From positions 62,001-126,000 of the forward strand of contig JANFAH010000046.1 in NCBI GenBank assembly GCA_024663395.1: a DNA stretch of 64,000 nucleotides. The letters are read 5' to 3'. Source of the stretch: Pisolithus tinctorius (Eukaryota > Basidiomycota > Agaricomycetes > Boletales > Pisolithaceae). Both the position numbers and the translations under genes were made by a program. Positions within the stretch are counted from its first letter, which is position 1. Each line of letters begins with the position of its first letter. Under the pieces are notes generated by a model. It worked only from the letters and a program-made list of their open reading frames with translations, did not search any database and was not told where the DNA came from. Shown here one piece after another: positions 22,351 to 34,145 of this stretch.

Positions 22351-23938
22351 ATGGTGAAGACCAAGCAGACAGCTAAGAAGACCACTGGGGGTAGAGCTCC
22401 CAGGGTATCTCTTGCTGGTCTGAAAGCTAGGGAAAAACATGCTGCCAAGTCAAGCAAGGCCCATGCTAGGAAGGCCCCTGTTGCCAAGAAGAGAAGGATG
22501 AGGAACTTGGCAAGTCTCTTTTTATATTCCATCCATCTTTCTAACATTCTATGCAGTTCTGTGTGATGTGCAGGGATGGAGGGACATTGTGGCCTTGTGA
22601 TCAGGCAGGATGCAGAAGGGTAGTGTGTAACAAGTGTGTTGTAGTACCTGAGGATTGCCTTGCAGAGGTCACCCAGCTTCCTGTGACCTTCAGGTGTGTT
22701 AACCTCCCTTTTATGAATTAATTCCATTGACTCAAACTCTGGATGAACTTCAGGTGTGTTGCCTGTCATTGGAAAATGACAAGATTTGAAAGTCCTCAGC
22801 CCTATTTTGTAAGTGCATATTGCCACCCCAATCACTTCTAACTCCAAGTACAGGGCTTCTACTTGTCAGGCAAGCCAGTCCTGAAACACCCTCTTGTGGT
22901 CATTGGGGGGTTTGAGCATGCCACCACCTCTGAAGTGGCTGGTAACTCTACTGCCATTATCCACCTCCACCTTGAGTCTCTAGAGCTTGGCCATGCCCCT
23001 GTGCATATCCTTCACACCATGTTGCAGGGATATTTCAGACAAGACACCTACCACTTCTCACAACTGTCCTTCAACTTTGCCACCGAGGAGTCCAGAGCTG
23101 CCTATGACACTGCAGCATCAAAGCTAGCTTCAAGTCTGACTACCTTTGCTAAGGTAGTCATTTTCCTTACTACCCATACTGATGAAGACAGGGGGGATCT
23201 GTTCTCTGGAATGGAGAATAAGGTTCCAATAGCCACAGAGGTCTTTGAGGTAAGTCACCATTGTTTGACTGTCACTCCCATCTGACCAGTTGCAGTTTCT
23301 GCAAGGCCTTCTGTTACCCCTCTCCAACATTGTCAAGGGTGGAGACCTCATCTTCTTTGTATGTGGTTCTACTGTAAGGAAGGAGCAGAGCTTCCAAGGA
23401 CTGAAGGCAGCTGTGCAACAGTAGGTTTTCTTTCAATGTTGGTGGTTATGGCTGACACCATATCAGTTTCAAGCCAAGGTCCATGTTGCTTTTTGATGCT
23501 GAGAGACTTCAACTAGTCACCACCATTCCCTTCCTCATGAGTGTCCTTGACTCCACCCTTGTTCAAGGCTTCCATGTCCAAAGTGCAGTCAGGTATGCCC
23601 TGAATGACTGTGGTATGTTGGGTAGGCACTCCAACATCATCCTGATGTTGTGGCAGGAGAAGGTAGTGGTGGAGAAATTTGTCTGGACTGACAAGTTCAT
23701 CAGGCCTTGGGGACAACAATTGCCTGCCCAGTGCCCTCAGTGTTATAGCATTCAGAAGTGGGAAGCTGGTTGTTCAGGGCAGACTTATTCCTATGAGTGC
23801 AAGAATCCTGGCTGTGGGAAGGACACACAAGGCACATCTCAGCCTCCCCAAACCTATACTATCTGCATGTCCAAAGGGGCTACCAAACTGACACAGGGAA
23901 AGGGGCAAACATCATCCTGGCTGTTGGAATCTTTGTAA
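22351..23938 (+). CDS. Histone-H3-tail-mimic / PHD-like finger protein (copy A)
   Basis: Six exons: 22351-22509, 22557-22693, 22754-22808, 22854-23249, 23296-23420 and 23467-23938, giving 447 residues. All junctions keep frame; the first intron is GC-AG. After the initiator Met the protein reads VKTKQTAKKTTGGRAPR, aligning without gaps to the H3 tail with K4, K9, T3, T6 and G12-G13 in register. A basic stretch follows, then a PHD-like finger (CVMC, then RDGG, CDQAGC, CNKC; residues about 55-85). A long conserved region (HWKMTRFESPQPYFGFYLSGKPVL onward, in sections) ends with a zinc ribbon (CPQC...CKNPGCG). It belongs to a family of uncharacterised agaricomycete proteins that I recall having H3-like N-termini. 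It is transcribed away from the transposase row. A probable 5'-UTR intron (about 22285-22350) ends exactly before the ATG. Confidence 0.85.
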
Positions 23939-24330
23939 AATACCCTACCTTGATACATATGATATGCATGTACTACAATCAAGAATAGCTGCTTTGTGTT
24001 TTCAAATTTCATATGACATTGAATGTTCAGAAAAAAAAGTAATTTCCTGCAGGACAATTCCTCCTTAAGTACTGATACACAACTGAGTAAATTTGCCCAA
24101 TGTTAATTCCAATACAATCGCCAGATTGGTAGAGTTAACTTCAATACCACAGGATAAGGATAGGATATAGGATTTTTCCACAACCATCTGGGTTCAGCCA
24201 GCTAACTACCAAGGAAGTAGTGTACTGAGTAATAAGATTGGCCAGCCCCACTAACCCACTAGCAAGATATTGGTCTTTCTTGCAAAGTGTCTGCCCAACC
24301 ACAACTCCAGGTCATGGTTCATTCCCCCCA
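23939..24330. other. AT-rich stretch between H3-mimic gene and right array (copy A)
   Basis: No gene seen. It follows the H3-mimic stop codon and probably holds its 3' UTR. Mirrored in copy B at about 44385-44775. Confidence 0.4.
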
Positions 24331-26170
24331 GCCACATCAGCTGACCCCACTGCCAGGACATCATCCCTTCCCCCAGCCATGTCAGCTGGCCCCACTTCCA
24401 GGTCACTAATATATCCCATAGCTGGTTTGGCCAACCCCACTTCCAGGTCACTAACGTATCCCATAGCTGTGTCAGCTGACACCACTTCCAGGTCACTAAT
24501 TCATCCCATAGCTGTGTTGGCCAACCCCACTTCCAGGTCACTAATCTATCCCATCTGTGTTGGCTGACCCCACTTCCAGGTCACTAATTCATCCCATAGC
24601 TGTGTTGGCCAACCCCACTTCCAGGTCACTAATCTATCCCATAGCTGTGTTGGCTGACCCCACTTCTAGGTCACTAATTCATCCCATAGCTGTGTTGGCC
24701 AACCCCACTTCCAGGTCACTAATCTATCCCATAGCTGTGTTGGCTGACCCCACTTCTAGGTCACTAATTCATCTCATAGCTGGGTCAGCCAACCCCACTT
24801 CTAGGACACTAATCTATCCAATAGCTGTGTCAGCTGACCCCACTTCTAGGACACTAATCTATCTCATAGCTGTGTCGGCCGACCCCACTTCTAGGACACT
24901 AATCTATCTCATAGCTGCATCGGCCGACCCCACTTCTAGGACACTAATTCATCCCATAGCTGTGTCGGCCGACCCCACTTCCAGGACACTAACCTATCCC
25001 ATAGCTGCATCGGCCGACCCCACTTCTAGGACACTAATCTATCTCATAGCTGTGTCGGCCGACCCCACTTCTAGGGCACTAATTCATCCCATAGCTGTGT
25101 CAGCTGACCCCACTTCTAGGACACTAACCTATCCCATAGCTGCATCAGCCAACCCCACTTCTAGGACACTAATCTATCTCATAGCTGCATTGGCCGACCC
25201 CACTTCTAGGGCACTAATTCATCCCATAGCTGCATCGGCCGACCCCACTTCTAGGGCACTAATTCATCCCATAGCTGTGTCGGCCGACCCCACTTCCAGG
25301 ACACTAACCTATCCCATAGCTGCATCGGCCGACCCCACTTCTAGGACACTAATCTATCTCATAGCTGCATCGGCCGACCCCACTTCTAGGACACTAATCT
25401 ATCTCATAGCTGTGTCGGCCAACCCCACTTCTAGGACACTAATCTATCTCATAGCTGTGTCGGCCGACCCCACTTTTAGGGCACTAATTCATCCCATAGC
25501 TGTGTCGGCTGACCCCACTTCCAGGACACTAACCTATCCCATAGCTGCATCAGCCGACCCCACTTCTAGGACACTAATCTATCTCATAGCTGTGTCGGCT
25601 GGCCTCACTTCTAGGACACCAATCTATCTCATAGCTGTGTCGGCCGACCCCACTTCTAGGGCACTAATTCATCCCATAGCTGTGTCGGCCGACCCCACTT
25701 CCAGGACACTAACCTATCCCATAGCTGCATCGGCCGACCCCACTTCTAGGACACTAATCTATCTCATAGCTGTGTCGGCTGGCCTCACTTCTAGGACACC
25801 AATCTATCTCATAGCTGTCTCGGCCGACCCCACTTCTAGGGCACTAATTCATCCCATAGCTGTGTCGGCCGACCCCACTTCCAGGACACTAACCTATCCC
25901 ATAGCTGCATCGGCCGACCCCACTTCTAGGACACTAATCTATTTCATAGCTGTGTCGGCCGACCCCACTTCTAGGACACTAATCTATCTCATAGCTGTGT
26001 CGGCCGACCCCACTTCTAGGACACTAATTCATCCCATAGCTGTGTCGGCCGACCCCACTTCCAGGACACTAATTCATCCCATAGCTGCATCAGCCGACCT
26101 CACTTCCAGGTCATCAATCCATCCTATAGTCATGTCAGCTGACCCCACTTCCAGGGAAGTTGATCCATCA
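24330..26170 (+). repeat. Subterminal 45-bp tandem array, right end of copy A (about 40 units)
   Basis: Units of 45 bp built as GTCGGCCGACCCCACTTCTA, then GG(A/T)CACTAAT(C/T)(T/C)ATC(C/T)CATAGCT. The reverse complement contains GAAGTGGGGTCGGCCGAC, the same core as the left array, so the two arrays face each other. A 568-codon open frame (24557-26263) is a by-product of the 45-bp period. Copy B has about 16 fewer units. Confidence 0.88.
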
Positions 26171-26232
26171 TCCTGTGACATAGGCCGACCCCACCTTCAC
26201 AGTCTGGCCTACCCAACCCTAGGGACCACCGG

Positions 26233-26316
26233 CCAATGTCGGTTAGTCCCAGTTTCAGGATGAAATGTACATGTCGGATGACCCACTTTTAGGACTACAA
26301 GTGACTGAATCATGTG
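26233..26316 (-). repeat. Terminal inverted repeat, right end of KDZ copy A
   Basis: Ends GTGACTGAATCATGTG; its reverse complement matches the left terminus at 9503-9582. The next seven bases, GTCATCG, do not match A's left flank. They pair with the outer flank of copy B: CGATGAC against CAATGAC at 59280-59286. Confidence 0.85.
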
Positions 26317-26329
26317 GTCATCGACTTTA

Positions 26330-26990
26330 CTACGTGACGACAAGAGAAGCAGCCTCCTCGATGGCTGTGCCGATCCAAGTGCACCAGCACTGCTCCCGTT
26401 GATACTTAGGGCCATTCTCAACCAAACGATCCTCGAAGAGTTCATTTACAACGGCGGACACATAATTGCGTTTGATGACTTCAGCTGTAAGTGCAGTCCA
26501 GTGATATAGTTTATATGAGATCTCACGCGAGGTTGGGTGCACTGTTTCTCGGTCAAATCCGCAGGAACTATCTGTTTGCCCCTGGAATGACCTGCGAATC
26601 AGTTTTAGGAATCTCTGTGGATGATTGTCTATTCAAGAAAGTTTCGTCAATCCAACCTCCATTTTCAACGTTGTCCTTGGCGACTTCACACATGATGGGA
26701 AGTTAGACATTCTGGTCATGAGTAAAGATGCGCAGTGGGACACTCTAAGCATGGCCCTCTACGAGGGTAATCATGACGGAACCTTTGGTGCATCTTTCTC
26801 AAATTTGAATTGGTTGTAAAATAATGTACTGTTTGTTTGCCAGCCTTCCTGTCTATATCAGTGCCACCATCTACTGTTTCACAGCCTATTCCTGTTGACA
26901 TAAATGGAGACATGAAGATTGACTTGTTAGATATACAGACTGGCAGACGAAGGTCATCTAAATACCATGCAAGTCTAGAAACTCAATTGT
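26330..26990 (+). pseudogene. FG-GAP (TIP/ITFG1-like) gene remnant 1
   Basis: Short in-frame pieces match the fungal T-cell-immunomodulatory-protein-like (FG-GAP repeat) family: NGGHIIAFDDFS near 26450, FNVVLGDFTHDGKLDILVMS at about 26655-26720, and PPSTVSQPIPVDINGDMKID at about 26860-26920. The pieces lie in different frames separated by intron-like sequence and stops, and the gene is cut off near 26990 by CpG-poor inserted DNA. A second remnant lies on the minus strand at 59640-61010. I infer an integrin-alpha-N-like surface or secreted protein gene, now broken. Confidence 0.6.
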
Positions 26991-26996
26991 GATACA

Positions 26997-27475
26997 TCAT
27001 CAGGAAATTAACACTTTACTATTTTTGACCTTTTTGTGACTTTTTTTGACTTTTTTGTGACTATTGTGACTATTTGTGACTTTTTGGGAAGGAACCTACT
27101 ATCTGTACTTTTTTTTGACCATATACAGCATTTTGAAGAATGAAAAGAGAACAGAATCTATTGGGACAACTAAGTGATGATATATCTAAGCCAAGAAGAC
27201 TAGAAAATGTCTGAAAATTCAGAGATATTGAGCCATTGGTGTGATGCACATTGTCTGAGAGAAAAATCACAATATCTCTTTGGAACCTCCATCAATTTGA
27301 ATGTATGTGGTATCTACTGAAAGCTATGAATTAGGTGGTTTGAACAAGACCAAAATCAGTAAAAACAGTGCAGCCATGCCTGCAGGACATGGGTAATGAT
27401 AGTAGATTCCTTCCCAAAAAGTCACATTAGTCACAAAAAGTCAAAAATAGTAAAGTGTTATTTTCCTGATGATTG
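26997..27475. mobile_element. MITE-like inverted-repeat element
   Basis: ATCATCAGGAAATTAACACT at the left and the reverse complement of the right end (27475 downward) agree over roughly 80-100 bp, including TTTACTATTTTTGAC and GACTTTTTGGGAAGGAA. The interior of about 300 bp has no gene. The inverted repeats contain runs of TTTTTGTGAC. No clear target duplication was found; it may be one end of a larger insertion reaching to about 29060. Confidence 0.55.
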
Positions 27476-29060
27476 AACAGCTGTTGGAATTGTGGATGGC
27501 ACATTCATAGTGCAAGAGCCATGTGCTGATGTGATTGTAGGACTGATCCACTGTTCAACAGATCTCAGTGTACTCTTGCATCCTCCCATTACAATAGGCA
27601 AAGATCTGAGTGGGGACTGTTTAGCAGGCAAGGGATTTCCTGGCCATCAGAAGGCTATCTGCTTAGTGCATTAGATATTTTTCTGGTATGTGACATAAAT
27701 ACCAGGGAGTGCATGGCTGACCACAGACTCATTCCCACTTTGCTTCCTTGGCCACTGTTCCTTGCCTTCTTTCTCCTGAATTTGTCCTTCAGGCTGAACC
27801 AGCATGAAATCATCCAAAGAGCAATTTTGGATGTCCATTGGATCAACACTCCAGACATGAGTATGTACATACATATCCTTACTCCATTCACTCTTTCAAA
27901 CCTCACAATTCTTTATTTCCCTATCATCTCCCATTTCACCTCACAAGGCCTTTTCCAAGCTACAAGGTAAACTCGACCCCTCAGTAACTTGATTGGAGCC
28001 TGCTACCTTTCTCACAGCTTAGCTTTTGTGGGCTTTTCATATCAGAGGTATTTCTTGGTTGTGGTGAGGCCCATGCTAGCTGTGCCTTCAAAGTTGGGGT
28101 CTTCAGATACATGATGCATGTTGGCCTGTACATCACAGGTGTGACTCCTTGGTACTGTTGCATCAGGCTATTCAGAGACTTGACATAGCCACCAACAATA
28201 GCCCCTGTCTTGGGATACAGGTCCTTTCCTATTTTGTTCCCTGAAAGATATCAGAACACCAGAGTTGAATAGAGGATGACAAAACCTACAGTCATTTGTT
28301 TTGATGAACTGCACTGCATCATATGTTACCAGTGCAATCTTCCCTAATGTCTCTTTCACATTATTGATGCCCTTGAAGGTATCCTGTATCATAAGACACT
28401 TGTACATGTTTATGATGATATTGAACAGGCCAGACAGTTCACTGCCAATGTTCTCTTGATTGATGAGCAGCTATGTATTGAGGAATAGATGAGATGAGGG
28501 ATACCCAAAACAAGAGGGAATGTACTTGAGAAGTGGCAGCCAGAACCCTCAGTGCAATCTGGACTTCAGGGTGAACCTACAAGCAGACATCAGAGTGTGA
28601 AAGTGATGTAATGATGAAGCCCTTACAAGGTTTATGATAAGAACAACAAAGATGATAAAAGCTTTGAGAATCCGAAGTTTGGAATCATCAATCCTCTCAA
28701 AGTTTGTAGCCACATGTTGAACCCATCCAGGAGCATCACCTGCCAACTGGCCAAGCTGGGTGAATGGATTGTTGCAATCTGGCACCTGTTGAACCCATCC
28801 AAGAACATTGTCTGCCAATTGGCCAAGCCAGGTGAAGATATTCGTGCAATCTGGTGCCTGTTGAGTGGCATCACCTTGCTTGCTTGCCAGCATTAGCATC
28901 GAACTGTCTACAATGTCATCACTACCACCAACGACCTCCTTGCCAACCACAGTTAGTACAGGTTCTGATACTGGTTTGTTGGTTTCCTTTTGAGTCTGTT
29001 GGATCCATCAGGATCACCACAATAATAGGAGTCACATTCACATACATCCAACATCATAAC
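27476..29060. other. CpG-poor inserted DNA without recognised gene
   Basis: Like the KDZ elements and unlike the host flanks, this stretch has very few CpG. Short open frames occur on both strands: 27492-27674 plus, 28168-28407 minus and 28549-28950 minus. The last encodes a duplicated block of about 24 residues (APDCTNIFTWLGQLA / VPDCNNPFTQLGQLA) and then a hydrophobic segment. None matches a family I recognise. Probably a decayed mobile element. Confidence 0.4.
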
Positions 29061-29677
29061 CACTTTGGATCGCTCTCCTGGCTCCTGAGCTCCACCACTG
29101 GTACTTGCATCTGTTGTCTCTGCAGTGATAAGACCTGGTTGAATCTGGTTCGATCGATGAACGAGACATCCCATTGTGGAGAACTGCTTGTGAGTGCTAG
29201 GCAATACCCCGATGATCAACAGAGCTCCTCGAGACTATCTTTATGAGGGAGTAAACTGCTTACGATGGAGGGCTAAGTGTCGAGCTGGAGGGTGGTTTTC
29301 AGTAGGCAGTTCAGCGCTCATCACCGCAATAATCCGGACACCTTATGTACACAGACTTAATAAACCCATATGCAGTATCCTTGATCTGATGATACCGAGT
29401 GCACACTGCAACGACGAGATCAGATTAAGTGCGCTGATCTCTAGATGGAGCCATGTAAACGGCGACGCACCAATATTATTGCATGACGCTTCACTGCTAG
29501 TATGTACATGTGACAGTAAGCTGAAGCAGCGACAAGACGGAGCAACACAAATATGTACATACATCACAAATAGAGTTGATAGGAACACGTGACGGTCTAT
29601 TTAATGGCTGTGCCGAATCTCAGTGGGGCGGCAGGCGATGGACAAGTGTACATACAGCAGAATCGGGATTGCAAGGG

Positions 29678-31257
29678 ATGTCATTCCAAGCTTTTACCCT
29701 TCTCAAGTTCTCGTCAGCAACCCTCGAGGTGGATGGTCGATCTCAATGTGGCGTACTCGAGCTCAACAGTGTTAATGTCCCCATTGCTGAGGGCGGAAAG
29801 GCCGGCGATGCCCAATCGAATCAAGAGTTCTATCTGGTACTTCGTGTAGGTGTATATGATACACCGATTGATCCGTCCAGACCAGTAAAGGTCACTTCGA
29901 GACATGACGGGAGTTCGTACATGTTTGGCACCGCAGATGGCAGGACAGCAATGTTACTGCTTCCTACCCCTTCGCAGAACGACACGCAGGCTATCGAGGA
30001 CCAAGAAACCTTGCACGAAATTCTCTCACAGTACGGAGATGTACAGGAACAGACTCCGATGCGGGTAGGTCAGGTACAAATGGGAGCAGTGTCCGATGAA
30101 TCTGCCAGAGGTCGTGTGTTCTTCGTAGACGAGGATACCGGTCGGGTAGTCGGAGAACTTGACCACAAGTTCCACATAAAGGAGGATCCTGCGTTGGCCC
30201 TTCCTTACGCCGATAATGCGCCTGTGGTCATCGAGATTATTGATGGAGATGCAGAGGAAGGTTTCGCACGCGTGGTACCTCCTGAAGAGCGAGATTGGAT
30301 CACCAGCTCGGCGACGTTCGTTAGGCAAGTGTCAAAGCATTTGTTTCTCATCTTGAAACATCTGAGCTTGCCCTCTAGCCGTGCTATCTCTGGAACTACG
30401 AGACTGATCTTGACGACAATTACTTCTGCTTCAGACTACTACATCGACCGCAGCAAACCTTACTCTCCAGCCCCCTTAGCAAATGATGATTCCAGTCTCG
30501 CATCTCAACGGGTGCTCATGTTCTTCACTTCTGAGAACACACAGAAGGGATTGTCAACTGTTCACTCACTCAGTGCTCAAGCTGCGACGGTCAGCAGCGA
30601 GACAGTTGGGTTGATCCAGAGTATGGTGAAGCGTTTGGTCAGGGGGAAGCAGAAACCCGCGCCAGTTTTAACACCGGCCCCGCTGGGACCGTCACCCTCA
30701 GGAACCGCCGCGAACTCGTTGAAGCTACCTCTACCTCCTCGCATGCCGTCGCCGTTGTCCCCCCGACCACGGCACAGTGGAGAAAGTACCAAACCACCTC
30801 TCCCTCCTAGGAAAGACCTCTCGCCAAGATATTCGAGGACGCCATCGCCACAACCACCCGTTCCAGGCATGTTTACTCCCAAAGAGTCATCTAATCCCCC
30901 GCCTCTGGGGATGCCCAAACGTTTGCTACTCTCGGTGGATATGATACTGTCGACGATGGATTCTTCCCTCAAGCAGATTGTTTCCGTCAGTGGGGATAAT
31001 CTCACACGCATCGTCGAACACCAGTACGCCTATTTTTCGCATCTTGACACTTGTCATTTGTTACGATATGGCCGCTGATACGGTGTGTGCACCACAGGTA
31101 CGGAGCTGAAGCAGCTCGCAGTGCAGGGTTGGTGGCTGGGACTACCAAGAACATTGTTGCTGTCTATATCGACATGAGAGATGTAGGCAGACGAGCTATC
31201 ATCAAGATGGTGGGCAGGGAGTACGTTGTGGCAAAGATGGGAAGTCGGACTCGATGA
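29678..31257 (+). CDS. Senescence-domain (spartin-like) protein
   Basis: Two exons, 29678-31023 and 31098-31257, joined across a 74-bp GT-AG intron (GTACGC...CACAG) to read through HQYGAEAARSAG; 501 residues. The N-terminus (SFQAFTLLKFSSATLEVDG, then FYLVLRVGVYDTPIDPSRP) and C-terminus (WITSSATFVRQVSKHLF, then AARSAGLVAGTTKNIVAVYI and GRRAIIKMVGREYVV) fit the fungal senescence/spartin-associated family (PF06911). In other eukaryotes this family acts at lipid droplets and membranes. A proline-rich linker occupies residues of about 340-440. The start at 29678 was chosen because homology begins there; an upstream exon is possible. A decayed fragment of a related gene lies at 34890-35360. Confidence 0.78.
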
Positions 31258-32990
31258 GCCTATTCCAATCGGTCATTCCAGGTATGTTCTACTAGGATGA
31301 GTTTCGACAAGGTAACTCACGGGTGATCTGGATTACCAGTTCTGGAGCGCTGTTTCAAAAACACAATCCGCACCAGAACCAACACAAGTACTCGTTGTCG
31401 TAATCTTGCCTCTCTTAGACTCTCGTCGCTGTATTGACATTTTGGCTGGCGTCCATGTAAGTTCACCGTAGAGTACTACTGACTTTCATCGATTCAGACG
31501 ATGTTTTCAAATTTCCATCTCAATTATGGGTACGACGATCCTCACCTTGAAGTGACAGAAATGTATCGCTCCTTTCAGCTGGAGAAAGTCGCCCTTGTCT
31601 CCCCTCGACCAGGGTAATATGATTGGACCGAAACAGACTCTCTGCGCGGGTGGGCAAGTCCCTCGGCATGAAGAATTTAGATCAGTGATAAACGAATAAT
31701 GTGATGGTGGCAGATAATCAGCCTCCGGAGTTTGCACGCTGTGGGGTGCTATGTTTCCAGAAAGCGCAACTAAAATAGCAAAAGCGAGGACTACATAAGC
31801 ACATGGACCATAGTAAGTCTATGGCAGGGGTTCAGTCAGACTGTGAAATCACACACAGGTCGCCAGGCGGACGCTACGAATAATGGTAATGGGAGAGCCG
31901 CAAGTTGGCGCCGTGCCGCATTCGAAGATACATTTACCTGTTATCGGTGGGATATGACCTGGCGCTAGCTCCATACATGGAATCATGGTTAAGCCGGTAT
32001 TCCACGTTTGCGTCAGGTTATAAGGGTAGGACGTCACCCGACTAACACTCCACTTTCCGCCCTCATGCTGAGATACCAGCGGTACGGTAAGCAAGACAGG
32101 AATAAGGCAAAATTCCACAAGCAGGCCGGACCCGCTCCCTGCATTCCAGTGGGGAGACTATCTCTTAGTGCTATGTCCGCATGGACGCGTTCCTGATCCG
32201 TTCCTTGTAGGCGGAGAGGTGAAACCTGCAGGGTGCTATTCGCCGATTTTGCTCACTAAGATTACGTAAGTAACGGTAGGTAGATCACAACCAAATAGTG
32301 TGGAACTCTCTTGGAGCGAGTAACTCTCAGAAGCTGTCGCGCAAAGGCGTAGCTTCCCCGAGCTAACACTCAAAGGGTATGTAGTAGATTTGAATACCAC
32401 CCCAGGTCTCAAGATCAATCAAAGGAATTCCTGCATCAGGTGAGCAGATTGTGGAATACTACACAGGTATGACGATAGAAAGTCGGAGGCCACGTGTCAA
32501 TAGGTTTTTGCCTGCGACGGCGGGGGTAGGTATGTACCGTTCCTATATGATTTGATCAAGCCGTGACCGTTAGGCAGGGTGCGTCTCGATAAATGTTGTT
32601 GTTAGGTGGGTTCTGCGCTTTTAGGTACTCCGGGTGCTGGAAATGTAACGGCTCTGACACTGAACAACATTTCTAGGGAATCCAACTCGCCGGCAACTTG
32701 TTTATTCCTGAAACACTGCGGAGCAGAGAAATGAACATCGTTCACTGGGTCCAATCGTAGGACAAATTGGTATTGTCATTGAATATAGTAACACCTGGCG
32801 CAGGTTGACCTGATGAGTGAGTCTCTGCCTCGATATGGCTCCAGGTGCCAACGAGCAGCAGCTAGATATGACATTGCTAGCGGGCTACCGGCTCGGACAC
32901 AGGTTTAGATTTGAACAAACACACTACAATTTACAGCGGTATTTAAGGGTGAGCATAGCACTCATTTCACATCCCAGATCAACGCACAAA
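31258..32990. other. Host intergenic stretch, no supported gene
   Basis: Only short open frames without recognisable domains. Ordinary CpG content. I see nothing that supports a gene. Confidence 0.4.
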
Positions 32991-32996
32991 GTTGAA

Positions 32997-34145
32997 ATGA
33001 GTTGCTCCGATTGTGTCGCAGGCAAGTTCGCCAGCAGCTTTCCATGTACCTCTCGATAAACTTACCATGCTCGGCTCCAGGAAAGCAGTACTTGGGTTCT
33101 CCCCAGGGTCAGTTCGACCAATAGATGTGCTATTCCTTTTTGCTGATCAGCATGAAGGCAAAACTGAGATTCTCGGAGGCGTATCTTGCTATGTAGGCAC
33201 TCCTACGGGCGAATACGACCGCACGAAGGCCTTGATCCTCTTGACGGACATATTCGGTGTGAAGTTTTCGAACAACTTAGTACTTGTTCCATCCAATTGC
33301 ATGGCTTGGCGTACATTAATGGGATGCTGTAGTTGCTCGTTGACGACTTCGCAAAGAAGGGCTACTGGGTGATTATATCTCTTGTCATTATTTAACTCCG
33401 CCCAGTCACTAATAGAGAACCTCTAGACAATTGCCCCGGACTATTTGCACGGCGATCCCGCACCTCCGTATGCTTTCAACGTACGTACACGAACGTCCTC
33501 GAAACTGAATCACTCATTCAATGTGGCTGTCCAGAATCCCAAGTTTAACGTCCAGGCTTGGACCCAGAATCATACCCCCGAGGCGACCCGGCCCCCTATC
33601 GACAAGGTCATTCAGGCGTTGAAGGACCAGGGGGTGACCTCTTTCGCAGTGACCGGATACTGTTTCGGTGGTATGTTCTGCCCCTCAACGGCCACTTCGG
33701 GGTCATCTAAAAAAAACTGTGCTGCTTAGGTCGCTACGCGATTGATCTTGCGTGTGATCAGGTTGTGGACGTCATTGTTGTCGCCCACCCTTCGCAGGTT
33801 GTGGTTCCGACCACCTTCGAGGTATGTTCATAAAATCCGTCTGGTTCTTTTTCCGGATTGTCCTTTTCATTCTTCTGGGTCTCTGCCCAGACCTTCGCAC
33901 AAAAAGCCAAGGCGCCATTTCTCCTTGAAATGGGAAACGAAGACAACGAAATCTCTGTACCCCAGCAAGAAGAAATAGATTCCATCCTTGGCGGCGGCAA
34001 GTACGCTCCCGGATATAAACGCGACTGCTGGCCTGGGTGTCCCCATGGATTTGCTGTCAGAGGAGATATTTTGGAACCCCAACAATTCGCTGGCAAGGAG
34101 GGGTCGTTCATTAACAGCATTGCGTGGTTGCAGCTGTACTTTTGA
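32997..34145 (+). CDS. Dienelactone hydrolase family protein
   Basis: Seven exons keep one frame: 32997-33021, 33107-33279, 33333-33368, 33427-33480, 33535-33670, 33730-33821 and 33891-34145, giving 256 residues. Recognisable blocks are MSCSDC, LLTDIFGVKFSNNL, LVDDFAKKGYW, APDYLHGDP, the nucleophile elbow GYCFGG and the terminal PHGFAVRGD with the catalytic histidine. Family members are alpha/beta hydrolases with a Cys-Asp-His triad. The first intron would use a GC donor (GCAAGT) and gives a slightly longer N-terminus than usual, so that junction is the least certain. The real substrate is unknown. Confidence 0.8.

Larger units (their letters stand above)
9503..26316 (-). mobile_element. KDZ-class DNA transposon, copy A (16.8 kb)
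   Basis: The ends are inverted repeats of about 75-80 bp, sharing for example AAAGTGGGTCATCCGACATG near each end. The outermost bases are CA...TG. The strand given is that of the transposase. Contents, read on the minus strand from the centre: TET/JBP dioxygenase, CxC/KDZ transposase and HMG-like companion gene. A divergent plus-strand gene carries a histone-H3-tail-like N-terminus. Two 45-bp repeat arrays sit just inside the ends. The internal sequence is nearly identical to copy B (43118-59279, reverse orientation), apart from repeat number and a few small indels. KDZ (Kyakuja-Dileera-Zisupton) elements are known as large basidiomycete transposons that can carry TET/JBP genes. Confidence 0.93.

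Noticed and set aside
24557..26263. 568-codon open frame of 15-residue repeats (and its counterpart 44157-43153)
   Set aside because: The 45-bp period keeps any frame open if one unit lacks stops; the sequence varies as DNA motif, not as protein, and the matching array at the other end has several frames open at once.
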